Shown here: positions 27,214 through 34,880 of the stretch, piece by piece
Numbering within the stretch: position 1 is the stretch's first letter
How the letters are laid out: every line of letters begins with the position of its first letter
Assembly: GCA_044356555.1 (NCBI GenBank)
Contig: JBIKWB010000014.1
Span: 62,001-126,000 of the forward strand
DNA from: Tous-C4FEB sp044356555
GTDB taxonomy: Bacteria; Verrucomicrobiota; Verrucomicrobiia; Opitutales; Opitutaceae
DNA length: 64,000 nt
Direction of reading: 5' to 3'
The notes under the pieces: generated by a model
The model's database searches: none
What the model was told of the DNA's origin: nothing
The model's input: the letters and a program-made list of their open reading frames with translations, nothing else
Translations under genes and position numbers: made by a program

Positions 27214-27762
27214 ATGGAATCCACTTCACCGACTCCTCCGGTCGATCTTGTTCGACGCGCGCAACGCGGCGAGCCTGATGCCCAGCGCGAGCTCATCGTG
27301 GCTTACCAGCACCGTATTGCCGGGTTTATTTATGCGATCATCGGCCGCAGTGATGCCATCGAGGACATCGCTCAACTTGTCTTCATCAAGATGGTCCGCG
27401 CGTTGGCGGGGCTTCAGGCGCCGGCCCAGTTCGAGTCTTGGCTTTTCCGGCTCGCGCGGAACACCTGCATCGATCACCTCCGCCGCCAAAAACTGCGACG
27501 CATCTTTACGCCGTTTGCGCCGGAACACGAAAACGTCCCTGAACCTGAAGGCGCGGTCGGCTCCGAAGAGCTCGACGCTTTGCGCCATGCGCTCGCCCAG
27601 CTCCGGCCGCAGGACCGGGCCTTGCTCGCCCTCGTGCAGGAAGGGCGCAGCCATGCGGAAATCGCAGTCACCCTGCGCACCAGCGTGGCGGCCGTGAAGG
27701 CCCGTCTCCACCGTGCCCGAGAACACCTTCGAGAACATTACCAACCGAACCATGAAAACTGA
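27214..27762 (+). CDS. ECF RNA polymerase sigma factor
   Basis: A 182-residue extracytoplasmic-function sigma factor. Region 2 spans about residues 20-90 (AYQHRIAGFIYAIIGRSDAIEDIAQLVFIKMVRAL, then FESWLFRLARNTCIDHLRRQ). Region 4 spans about 120-172 (LRPQDRALLALVQEGRSHAEIAVTLRTSVAAVKARLHRARE). ATG 27214. Its last 11 bases overlap the start of the small membrane protein gene, so the expected anti-sigma partner is encoded directly behind it. I could not identify an autoregulated -35/-10 pair in the 140-base upstream gap. Confidence 0.92.
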   Translation: MESTSPTPPVDLVRRAQRGEPDAQRELIVAYQHRIAGFIYAIIGRSDAIEDIAQLVFIKMVRALAGLQAPAQFESWLFRLARNTCIDHLRRQKLRRIFTPFAPEHENVPEPEGAVGSEELDALRHALAQLRPQDRALLALVQEGRSHAEIAVTLRTSVAAVKARLHRAREHLREHYQPNHEN

Positions 27763-28033
27763 AACCCAAGCCTGGTCTGACCTTCGCAGCCACGCGGCCG
27801 CCCAACTCCGGCCCGGCTTCGCCGACCGCGTCGTGCGTGCGGCCCAAGCGGGCGTCAAGGCCGTGCCCTCATTGACGAGTATCTTTGCCCTGAGCGCGGT
27901 GACCGTTGCCGTCTGCTTCCTCGTGGTCGCCCTCAGCGGGGACTCCGCGCGAGATGCGGCCGAAAACGATTTTAATTTGGCGGGTTGGCAAAAAATCGCC
28001 GACGCCGCCGACGAATTTGCAATGAATCTCTGA
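27752..28033 (+). CDS. small single-pass membrane protein, candidate anti-sigma factor
   Basis: 93 residues: a cytoplasmic N-terminal segment of about 40 residues with an amphipathic helix (LRPGFADRVVRAAQAG), one hydrophobic segment (about 43-62, SIFALSAVTVAVCFLVVALS), and a 30-residue periplasmic tail. No family is recognised. Short cytoplasmic helix plus one membrane segment is the form of small anti-sigma factors such as CnrY/NccY, and the 11-base overlap with the sigma gene fits that role. The function is inferred from position and topology only. It joins the next gene by a TGATG overlap. Confidence 0.7.
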   Translation: MKTETQAWSDLRSHAAAQLRPGFADRVVRAAQAGVKAVPSLTSIFALSAVTVAVCFLVVALSGDSARDAAENDFNLAGWQKIADAADEFAMNL

Positions 28034-28728
28034 TGAAGCGCCCACTTGTTATCTCCGGTCTCACGGTCGTGGTTTTTGCCATTGGCTATATCGCGGGTTT
28101 GCGCACCGAACGCTCCCGCCCGGTTCCGGCCCCCCCGACGACCTTGATGGGGGAATTTACCAGCAAGGCGGTGACCGTGCCCGCAACCGCGACGGCCGCC
28201 AAGCCGAACGGGCCGCAAGCTGCGTCCGCCCGCTCTCCTCAGAATCGCGCCCAGTTGGTGGCCGAGATCGAGCGCCTGCGTCCGCAAATCGACAGTTATC
28301 GCCAACGGCTCGATCAAATCGATGCCGAGTTTGACGGACAACTCGCGGCGATTCTCACGCCTGAACAACGCACTCATTACGCGGCGGGTCAGAAGCGTCG
28401 CGCCGAGCGCATGGCCAAGGGCTTGGCGGAAGTAGCGGGCGGAGTTAAGCCCCTGTCCGATGATGAAATCGATCAACTTCGCCAACGATCGCTTTCAGGC
28501 GTTCTCTGGATGGTGGCGCCAACGATGAAGCACGATTCGCTCGTCAAGGACCTCAAGCTCGACGCCGAGCAACAGACAAAAGCTCGCGAGCTGTTGAAGC
28601 AGCGGCGGGAGAAATTTCTTGCGATCGTGGACTCGACGCCTCCGCCCAGCATCTTGCTGAGCCGCTTGGCTCCGGCCGTCCAACGTCTCGGCGCCACTCC
28701 CGCCAAGGACCAGCCGGTCGGTCGCTGA
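28033..28728 (+). CDS. membrane-anchored periplasmic Spy/CpxP-like sensor candidate
   Basis: 231 residues: an N-terminal anchor or uncleaved signal (about 5-24, VISGLTVVVFAIGYIAGL), a Pro/Ala-rich linker, then a helical periplasmic domain. Two LTxEQ-type segments (ILTPEQRTHYAAGQKRR and LKLDAEQQTKARELLKQRREKF) resemble the repeats of Spy, CpxP, ZraP and the metal sensor CnrX. No Met- or His-rich metal site is obvious. The start codon overlaps the upstream stop (TGATG). With the preceding genes it forms a sigma/membrane protein/periplasmic sensor module like CnrHYX, but in the order H-Y-X. The function is inferred. Confidence 0.68.
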   Translation: MKRPLVISGLTVVVFAIGYIAGLRTERSRPVPAPPTTLMGEFTSKAVTVPATATAAKPNGPQAASARSPQNRAQLVAEIERLRPQIDSYRQRLDQIDAEFDGQLAAILTPEQRTHYAAGQKRRAERMAKGLAEVAGGVKPLSDDEIDQLRQRSLSGVLWMVAPTMKHDSLVKDLKLDAEQQTKARELLKQRREKFLAIVDSTPPPSILLSRLAPAVQRLGATPAKDQPVGR

Positions 28729-28735
28729 ACTTGGT

Positions 28736-29443
28736 TTAAGCCGGGACCGGTGCCGATTTAATCCTGACGGCGTCGCGCATCGCGGTGATCAAAAGTTTAC
28801 GACTGGTAGGCTTCTTGATGAAGCCGACTGCTCCCGCAGCGAGGGCAGCCCGGGAGGCGGCAGGATCCTGGTTGGCGGAGAAGATGAGGACTTTCGTCTC
28901 CGGAAGAACTTGCAGGACTTCTCGAGTCGCTGAAATCCCGTCCAGCATCGGCATGGTCATATCCATGATTATGATGTCGGGCCGGTGAATCTGCGCCAAG
29001 TTGACGGCCTCACGCCCATTGCTGGCCTCGGCTACGACTTCGAAATCTCCCTCCATGGTGAGCAATGTTCGGACGATCGAGCGGACGGTATCGTGATCGT
29101 CGGCGATCATTACGCGGGTTCGATCAGGCAAAGGCGAAGTGGAGTCCGAAGACGGCTGGACCGGAGCATCGAAGGTCGGATCGGTGAGACGCGCTCCGGC
29201 CACCGGCTCGGGCCGCGTGCCCAGCGGAAACGGGTGGCCTGATTCGGCCTTGAGCACTTGCGAGCGAATGATCTCCAGACGCTTCAGCAGTTCGCGGTCA
29301 TCGGCAGTTCGATCCTCTTCGAATCGCTTGAATACGGCCAACGCCTGATCCAAGGCCGCCAAGATTAAGTGGTAGTTCTCCGGTTTCACTGGGGGGATGA
29401 TTGGTAGGTCGAAGTTTGGAATCAATACTCTGGAGTAAATCAA
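28736..29443 (-). CDS. REC-domain response regulator with N-terminal extension
   Basis: A 235-residue protein ending in one receiver domain (about 108-230): acidic pair D115/D116, phosphoacceptor D161 in IIIMDMTMP, S189 and K211. There is no C-terminal DNA-binding domain. The first 105 residues (helical, then Pro-rich) match nothing I recognise. No ATG precedes the REC domain; TTG 29443, TTG 29425 or GTG 29389 are candidate starts, and the first gives the listed length. It is convergent with the ECF operon, with a seven-base gap, and may be a partner of the histidine kinase at 25875. Confidence 0.8.
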   Translation of the reverse strand: MIYSRVLIPNFDLPIIPPVKPENYHLILAALDQALAVFKRFEEDRTADDRELLKRLEIIRSQVLKAESGHPFPLGTRPEPVAGARLTDPTFDAPVQPSSDSTSPLPDRTRVMIADDHDTVRSIVRTLLTMEGDFEVVAEASNGREAVNLAQIHRPDIIIMDMTMPMLDGISATREVLQVLPETKVLIFSANQDPAASRAALAAGAVGFIKKPTSRKLLITAMRDAVRIKSAPVPA

Positions 29444-29583
29444 GCAAATGGAGCCGAGGGTTTTGCGCTGCTTCTAGACCGGTTTGATAGAGCAAGTTCG
29501 GATACTTGGAATCCGATTCAGGGCGTGCGGGGGGCAAAGAGGAGACAAACTGCGAGTCGTGGAATAGCTGAAAGTTGGTGCTG

Positions 29584-30378
29584 CTATTTCACCATCAGTT
29601 GTTGGTAGACGAGTTCGAAGGAATCGGGGCCGACGCTGAATTCGCCGCGGAAAGGAAAGTCCATCACGGCGAGAAGAAATACGAGGAGACCCAGCAGGCT
29701 TGCGAGAACGGCGGTGAGGAGGTCGTGCAGCCGCTTCTTTTCGACGACGAACAGCCACATCAACGACAGATTAAGCACCGACCCGCCGAAAACGACCATC
29801 CAGACGATGGGTGGAAGTTGGGTGGTCACGCTGGCGATACGCAGCCGACGGGACTCGACCATGCGGTTGAATTGGCGGATGCCCTCCTGGAAAAGCAGTT
29901 TCTCTGCTTCGCTCGCCGGCTCGACACGGGAAAGGTAGGCGAGAAAGCGGGCTATCTTTGGGTTTCCCGTAGATCCCGGCGTGATCCCGAGGCGCTGTTT
30001 TGGCCATGCGACATCGATCTCGTTGCGGACGTAATCCCGGAGTTGTTCAGTCAAGATCGTGCGGTGGGGTTCGGGGTAATTGTCGACGACGCGGTAAAGC
30101 ACCCCGATGACATTGGCCTCCTCGGTGACTGCGGTGTCGACCGATGAGAAATTCTCCCAGGCACCGACCGACAACAAACCGAGGGTGATGCCAAAAAAGA
30201 CGCCCGAGGCCGACAGAAACTGACCGACGATGTCGTTGTAATCCTTGTCGCCGAACCAGCGGGGTAAAAAGCGTCGCACGATGGCTTGGCCGCCCAAAGC
30301 GAACCCGACGAAGACGGCAATTACGGTGCTGCAGAAAAGCCAATTTGGGAATTCGTAGAGCCAAAGAATGCTGAGCAT
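29584..30378 (-). CDS. DUF4239 family membrane protein
   Basis: A 264-residue inner-membrane protein with four predicted membrane segments, two near the N-terminus (about 13-32 and 52-70) and two near the C-terminus (about 188-210 and 215-236), separated by a soluble helical stretch. The conserved C-terminal MDFPFRGEFSVGPDSFELV and the internal EEANVIGVLYRVVDNYP are characteristic of the DUF4239/bestrophin-like family, whose function is unknown. ATG 30378. It stands alone between the REC gene and the nucleosidase gene. Confidence 0.82.
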   Translation of the reverse strand: MLSILWLYEFPNWLFCSTVIAVFVGFALGGQAIVRRFLPRWFGDKDYNDIVGQFLSASGVFFGITLGLLSVGAWENFSSVDTAVTEEANVIGVLYRVVDNYPEPHRTILTEQLRDYVRNEIDVAWPKQRLGITPGSTGNPKIARFLAYLSRVEPASEAEKLLFQEGIRQFNRMVESRRLRIASVTTQLPPIVWMVVFGGSVLNLSLMWLFVVEKKRLHDLLTAVLASLLGLLVFLLAVMDFPFRGEFSVGPDSFELVYQQLMVK

Positions 30379-30485
30379 CGGGGGATGGAAATTTGAGGCG
30401 GCCGAGCACGGGATGAGCTCGGCAGCTTGATGGAGTAACAGAAGATGCTCGGCCAGCGACGACCAAACGCGTCGCCCCTAGGGCT

Positions 30486-31436
30486 TCACATCTCGCGCAA
30501 AATGGCGCGGAGAACTTTCACGGCGTGGACCGAGGAGATTCCTTCATTGGCGTCGATGACGTTGAGTTCGCCGTGGTCTTGGCCGCCGGCGAGATCGCTG
30601 AGGGCTCGGACCGCGAGAAACGGGATCTCGTTGGTGTAGCAGACGTGGGCGTAAGCGGTCGTCTCCATATCGGCGCAGCGGGCACCCCACGTGTCGTGGA
30701 CGAATTTGCGGTAATCGCGGTTGTCGAGAAAAACGGTGCCGGTCACGCCGACGCCGCCGACGCTCACGGTGATTTCACGCCCGGTCTTGGCGCTGATGAC
30801 CGGCCCAAGTTTCTTCACGGCACGGCGGGCGACTTCCAGCAAGGAGGCGTCGACGGGGAAGTAGGCAACGCGCTCAAATTTCTCTTTGCTCGAGCGGACG
30901 GCAAACATGTCCGCCGGGAAAATCATGCCGTAGTTGGGGTAACGTTTGGTGAAATAATCTGCTTTCACCCAGTCTTTGCCATCGGGAGTCGGATTGAAAT
31001 AAGCGGCTTCGCTGTGGTAAGCCCACTTCTCGGGGATGACGACATCGCCGACGCGCAGGGCGGGGTCGGTGCCGCCCGCGACCCCGGCGAAAAGGACGTG
31101 GCTGATGGGCAGGCGCTCAAGCGCAAGCTGTAACGCCATAGCCGCATTGACCATGCTGATGCCGGTCTCAAATACGACGATGTCCTTTCCCTCGACGGTG
31201 CCGATGTAGTAGCGAAATCCTTTGACGCGTTTCTCGGTGAAGCCGCCCTCAAGCAGTTTAAACTCCTTCACCATCGCGTCCATTTCAGGGGGATAGGCGT
31301 TGAGCACGGCAATCAGGGGCTTGCGGATAGCGGGCGCCGGGGTGGCGGCTTGGGCGACCACGTTGGGCGTGAATGGGCTGAGCAGGATTGCGGCGAGCAG
31401 GGCGCAGCGGGCGATCAATTGGCGGCGGTTGAGCAT
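30486..31436 (-). CDS. exported MTA/SAH nucleosidase-like protein
   Basis: A 316-residue member of the nucleoside phosphorylase/nucleosidase superfamily. Core motifs are ETGISMVNAAMALQLALE, LFAGVAGGTDPALRVGDVVIP and ADMETTAYAHVCYTNEIPFLAVRALSDLAGG, as in 5'-methylthioadenosine/S-adenosylhomocysteine nucleosidases. Unlike the cytoplasmic enzymes (about 230 residues), it begins with NRRQLIARCALLAAILL and then ANVVAQA-like residues, a Tat- or Sec-type signal, so it should act in the periplasm. Start ATG 31436 or 31442. It is divergent from the pseudouridine synthase gene. The substrate in that compartment is unknown. Confidence 0.82.
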   Translation of the reverse strand: MLNRRQLIARCALLAAILLSPFTPNVVAQAATPAPAIRKPLIAVLNAYPPEMDAMVKEFKLLEGGFTEKRVKGFRYYIGTVEGKDIVVFETGISMVNAAMALQLALERLPISHVLFAGVAGGTDPALRVGDVVIPEKWAYHSEAAYFNPTPDGKDWVKADYFTKRYPNYGMIFPADMFAVRSSKEKFERVAYFPVDASLLEVARRAVKKLGPVISAKTGREITVSVGGVGVTGTVFLDNRDYRKFVHDTWGARCADMETTAYAHVCYTNEIPFLAVRALSDLAGGQDHGELNVIDANEGISSVHAVKVLRAILREM

Positions 31437-31597
31437 GGTCATTGCCCAAACTGAGCAGCTGCGGTGCCAAGGCGTCGAGCTTGGGTAAGCCGATTGGCAA
31501 GATTTCAGAAAAGGTGGTTCGCATGGTCCGCCTCGGCTGACCACGCTCCGGGGCTGTTGCCTCGGCTTAGTCGCAGGCGCTGAACGTCCGACGACCC

Positions 31598-32557
31598 TTG
31601 AATTCAAACGAACACCAATTTCGCGATTCCGCCAACGCGCTGCCGCCAAGACTCACCCGCGATGGGGTGAGTCCTAGTACGGTTGTCTTGCCGGTCGGCC
31701 CGTGGACGACCTTGCGCGAGTTTCTGATTCAGCGATTTCCGGGCGTGCCGGAGGCGGCTTGGGTGGCTCGGTTTGAAAAAGGCGAAGTCCTGGACGAGAG
31801 CGGTGCGGCCGTGCCCGCCAACCTGCCTTACGCCGCCGGCCAACGCATCCGCTATTTCCGTTCGATCGAGGCGGAAGCCCGCATCCCCTTTGACGAGGTC
31901 GTGCTCTTCCAAGACGAATTGCTCGTCGTGGCCGATAAGCCGCATTTTCTGCCGGTGATTCCTTCGGGCCGCTATTTGCAGGAAACGCTGCTGGTGCGCC
32001 TCAAGCGCAGGCTCGGTCTCGATTCTCTCTCGCCGATCCACCGGATCGACCGCGAGACGGCCGGGCTCGTGGTCTTCACCGTGCAACCCGCGACGCGAGG
32101 CCGTTACCAGAATCTCTTTTTGGAAAAATCGATCCGGAAGAGCTATGAAGCCATCGCGCCATGGCGGCCGGAACTTGGGTTGCCGTTGAATCACCGCAGC
32201 CGGCTGGAGGAAAATCCGGAGCGATTCATGCAGATGCGTGAAGTGGAAGGTGAGCCCAACGCCGAAACGCGGATCGAGCTGTTGGCGACCCGTGGCAAGT
32301 GGGCGCGCTATGGCCTCAACCCGATTACCGGCCGCAAACACCAGTTGCGCGCGCACTGTGCGGCACTGGGCATCCCCATTCGCAACGACCAAATCTACCC
32401 GGTGCATTTGCCGGAGAACAGCGACGATTTCGGACAGCCGCTGCAGCTCCTCGCCAAGGCTATCGCTTTTGCAGATCCGATCAGCGGCGAGGCGCGCAGC
32501 TTTGCCAGTGCTCGTGCGCTGGAGTGGCCGGTCGTTGCGAGCGCCGCCGTACCATGA
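31598..32557 (+). CDS. RluA-family pseudouridine synthase
   Basis: Isomerises uridine in rRNA or tRNA. With TTG 31598 it has 319 residues; the catalytic motif is SPIHRIDRETAGLVVF with D151, and the family segments NPITGRKHQLRAHCAALGIP and LLAKAIAF follow. No ATG is available: the alternatives are TTG 31598 or GTG 31667, the latter inside a perfect hairpin. There is an S4-like N-terminal part (TLREFLIQRFPG). The stop overlaps the DTW gene start (ATGA), so two RNA-modification genes are co-translated. The exact target base is not determinable. Confidence 0.88.
   Translation: MNSNEHQFRDSANALPPRLTRDGVSPSTVVLPVGPWTTLREFLIQRFPGVPEAAWVARFEKGEVLDESGAAVPANLPYAAGQRIRYFRSIEAEARIPFDEVVLFQDELLVVADKPHFLPVIPSGRYLQETLLVRLKRRLGLDSLSPIHRIDRETAGLVVFTVQPATRGRYQNLFLEKSIRKSYEAIAPWRPELGLPLNHRSRLEENPERFMQMREVEGEPNAETRIELLATRGKWARYGLNPITGRKHQLRAHCAALGIPIRNDQIYPVHLPENSDDFGQPLQLLAKAIAFADPISGEARSFASARALEWPVVASAAVP
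31650..31673 (+). promoter_or_regulatory. perfect 9-bp hairpin over a candidate start codon
   Basis: GACTCACCC at 31650-31658 pairs perfectly with GGGTGAGTC at 31665-31673 around a six-base loop. The candidate GTG start of the pseudouridine synthase (31667-31669) lies in the right arm. If that GTG is used, the hairpin could control initiation. If TTG 31598 is used, the hairpin is merely coding. Confidence 0.4.
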
Positions 32558-33276
32558 GTCGCGTGATGTGCTACCGCTGCAATTGGCCGCAACCGCATTG
32601 CTGGTGCGGGTCGATCACGCCCATGCCGACGCGCACGAAGTTTGTGATCCTCATGCACCCGTATGAATACAAACGGGTGAAGGCGAACACCGGCCGGCTC
32701 ACTCATCTGTGTCTCGCCGACAGTGAGCTGCACCTCGGCATCGGCTTCGACGAGCACGAGGCGGTGCAGGCGCTGATCAACGATCCGCGGAATTTTCCGG
32801 TGCTGCTCTACCCGGGACGTGATTCGCGGGATCTTTCGAAGGGCGAGTTGCCCGTTGCCGATTTGGCGGGACGGCGGCTGGTGGTTTTCTTGCTCGATGC
32901 GACGTGGCGACTGGTGCGTCCGATGTTTCGCACCAGCCTTAGTCTGCAACGGCTGCCGCGCATCATGTTTACCAACGCCGCTCCGAGCCGCTATATCATC
33001 AAACGCCAGCCGGAGCCGGGGTGCCTTTCGACGCTCGAAGCGACGCACGAGTTGCTCTGCGCTTTGGATCTTGCGGGGCTCGACGTGTATTCTCAACCGG
33101 CGCAACTCATCGATTTGTTTCACCGCATGCAGGACTTTCAGATTCGCCGCGCCGCCGAGAACGCACTTCACGGTGACCGGCGACCGCCCCGGCCGAATCC
33201 GCAGGATCCTTCCTCCGCCGGCGCGCCTTTTTCATCAAAACGTCGCCGGGTTTTCCCGGCGGCGCCGCCCGGCTGA
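32554..33276 (+). CDS. tapT: DTW-domain tRNA-uridine aminocarboxypropyltransferase
   Basis: Transfers the aminocarboxypropyl group of SAM to a tRNA uridine (acp3U), as shown for E. coli TapT/YfiP. The 240-residue protein has the N-terminal cysteine cluster CYRCNWPQPHCWC, a MHPYEYKRVKANTGRL segment, and the family-defining D-x-T-W motif in VFLLDATWRLVRPM, then LSTLEATHELL. The last 35 residues are Pro/Arg-rich low complexity and unlike the family. The ATG overlaps the previous stop by four bases. Confidence 0.86.
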   Translation: MSRVMCYRCNWPQPHCWCGSITPMPTRTKFVILMHPYEYKRVKANTGRLTHLCLADSELHLGIGFDEHEAVQALINDPRNFPVLLYPGRDSRDLSKGELPVADLAGRRLVVFLLDATWRLVRPMFRTSLSLQRLPRIMFTNAAPSRYIIKRQPEPGCLSTLEATHELLCALDLAGLDVYSQPAQLIDLFHRMQDFQIRRAAENALHGDRRPPRPNPQDPSSAGAPFSSKRRRVFPAAPPG

Positions 33277-33394
33277 TGGGAAAGGACGGCGTTGTCTTTT
33301 GGGAAAGCGCCGGCTGAAGGCTGCGGCCGAACCCCGGAGAGAGCCGCGCGCGGTCAAACGATGATCAGCGGTTGCGCGGACAATAATCGAGGGC

Positions 33395-34276
33395 ATGCTG
33401 CACCCCATGAGACGATGGGCTGGACTCGTGATTCTGCTCGGGCTGATGGCAACGAAGGTCGTTGCGGCGCCATTGCCGACGGGACGCGGGCAAACAGAGG
33501 TCAGTTATGGCGGCTCGCCGGTCGTGCTCCACACCTATAAACCGGTCGGCTACAGCGACGGACCGTTGTTGGTGGTATTTCACGGGGTGATGCGCAATGC
33601 GGATCAGTATCTCGAATTCGCGATCCCGATGGCCGACCGATTTGGGATGATTTTGGTATCGCCGCGGCTGGATGAGGGCGCGTTTCCCGACGAAGAATGG
33701 TATCAACGGGGTGGTGTGCTGATCGCGGGGGGCGAAGTGAATCCGAAAGAGCGATGGATGTTCAATGTCGTGGACGCGATCGTGGCGGATGTGCGCACGC
33801 GGGAAAATCGGCCGACGCTGCCGTTTTACCTGATCGGGCATTCGGCCGGTGCGCAGTTTCTGGTGCGATTGGCCGCGTTTCAACCGGGCGAGGCGAGGCG
33901 GATCGTGGCGGGAAACGCGGGCTCGCTTTTGTTTCCCAGCACGGACCATGGGTTCGGCTACGGGCTGGGCGGACTGCCGGCCGAGCTCCGGGATGATGCC
34001 ATGCTGCGCCAGTATCTTGCGGCGCCTCTGACCCTTTATCTCGGGACGGCAGACACGGCTCCCCGCCGTCGCTTTGATGCGAGCGCGGCGGGTATGAAGC
34101 AGGGGCCTCATCGTTATGCGCGTAATCTCGCCTGCTACGCGCTCGCTGAGGCGATGGCGAAGGAGCGGGGCTGGACCTTTGGGTGGCGCAAAGTGGAAGC
34201 GCCGGGTATCGAGCACGACGCGGCGCGGATGTTTGCCGCGCCGGAAGTCGGAGATGCTTTGCTGGGGCCGAAGTGA
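33395..34276 (+). CDS. exported alpha/beta hydrolase (esterase/depolymerase-like)
   Basis: 293 residues with a Sec signal peptide (about 1-24, RRWAGLVILLGLMATKVVAA). The mature part is an alpha/beta hydrolase fold: LLVVFHGVMRNADQYL (oxyanion strand), the nucleophile elbow LIGHSAGAQ with S150, and IEHDAARMF with a likely catalytic His near the C-terminus. It resembles poly(3-hydroxybutyrate)-depolymerase/LpqC-type esterases, but the substrate is not clear. Start ATG 33395 (a second ATG at 33407 also retains the signal). A GTGAGTC/GACTCAC hairpin at 34293-34318 follows without a T-run. Confidence 0.8.
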   Translation: MLHPMRRWAGLVILLGLMATKVVAAPLPTGRGQTEVSYGGSPVVLHTYKPVGYSDGPLLVVFHGVMRNADQYLEFAIPMADRFGMILVSPRLDEGAFPDEEWYQRGGVLIAGGEVNPKERWMFNVVDAIVADVRTRENRPTLPFYLIGHSAGAQFLVRLAAFQPGEARRIVAGNAGSLLFPSTDHGFGYGLGGLPAELRDDAMLRQYLAAPLTLYLGTADTAPRRRFDASAAGMKQGPHRYARNLACYALAEAMAKERGWTFGWRKVEAPGIEHDAARMFAAPEVGDALLGPK

Positions 34277-34422
34277 ATGCAGACACTTGGGCGTGAGTCG
34301 GGGCGTGGCCGGACTCACCTGACGCGTTGTTGGAACCGGCCGCAGGGCAAAAACCTTCGGCGTTAGTTTTTAGATGCTTATCCCGTTGAGTCCGGTTGGC
34401 TAATTGACGCCGGTGCGCACGG
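34277..34422. other. intergenic stretch before the transposase remnant
   Basis: Apart from the weak GTGAGTC hairpin at 34293-34318, I see no gene or site here. It separates the hydrolase gene from the IS1595-like remnant. No terminal inverted repeat of an insertion sequence could be recognised. Confidence 0.5.
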
Positions 34423-34839
34423 CTAGATCGAATTGGCGATGCCCAGCAGGGAGTGAAAGGCCGTCATCTGAGTATTGCGCCGGCCGAATCGAAAGACGAA
34501 CCCAGCGGCGCGGCGCTGAAGATAATCGGGATCTGCGCCATGATGGGTTTCGTTTAACCAAGTCTTCAGAGTGCCAAAAACGCGATGGAGGTGGAGGGCC
34601 AAGTGAGCGCTCCTCTGAGGCGCGAATCCGACCGGTGCGGATTTTGAGTATCCAGCCCAACGGTCCGCGAAGTCGATCATGCCAAGCTCGGTCTGGGCCC
34701 AGAGAAACTGCCGGCTGCCGATCTCATCGGCGCGAGCTGCGGTGCAAAGGCGCAGACGGCCGGTTAAATCGCGTTGCTGACGTGGGGCATCGACCGAGAC
34801 AAAACCGCACCAAAGAGCAGTACCTTGTTCGGATGTGCG
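34423..34839 (-). pseudogene. remnant of an IS1595/ISXO2-type transposase
   Basis: The minus-strand frame is open from 34839 to a stop at 34423. It encodes the C-terminal part of a DDE transposase of the IS1595 group: a GRLRL strand, then DRWAGYSKSAPVGFAPQ, where intact relatives have a TDGWxGY motif, and LHRVFGTLKTWLNETHHG followed by FVFRFGRRNTQMTAFHSLLG, typical of the family's C-terminus. The N-terminal zinc-binding region and the first catalytic Asp are absent (a TAG at 34840-34842 ends the frame upstream), and the TDGW motif is degraded. It is therefore an old, inactive fragment. Confidence 0.65.
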
Positions 34840-34880
34840 CTACGCCGAGGGCGGGTTTGCCCAGAGCCGGACCCGGCGGG

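Noticed and set aside
33245..33262. GCCGGG/CCCGGC hairpin at the end of the DTW gene
   Set aside because: Lies within coding sequence, lacks a T-run, and is common in this base composition.
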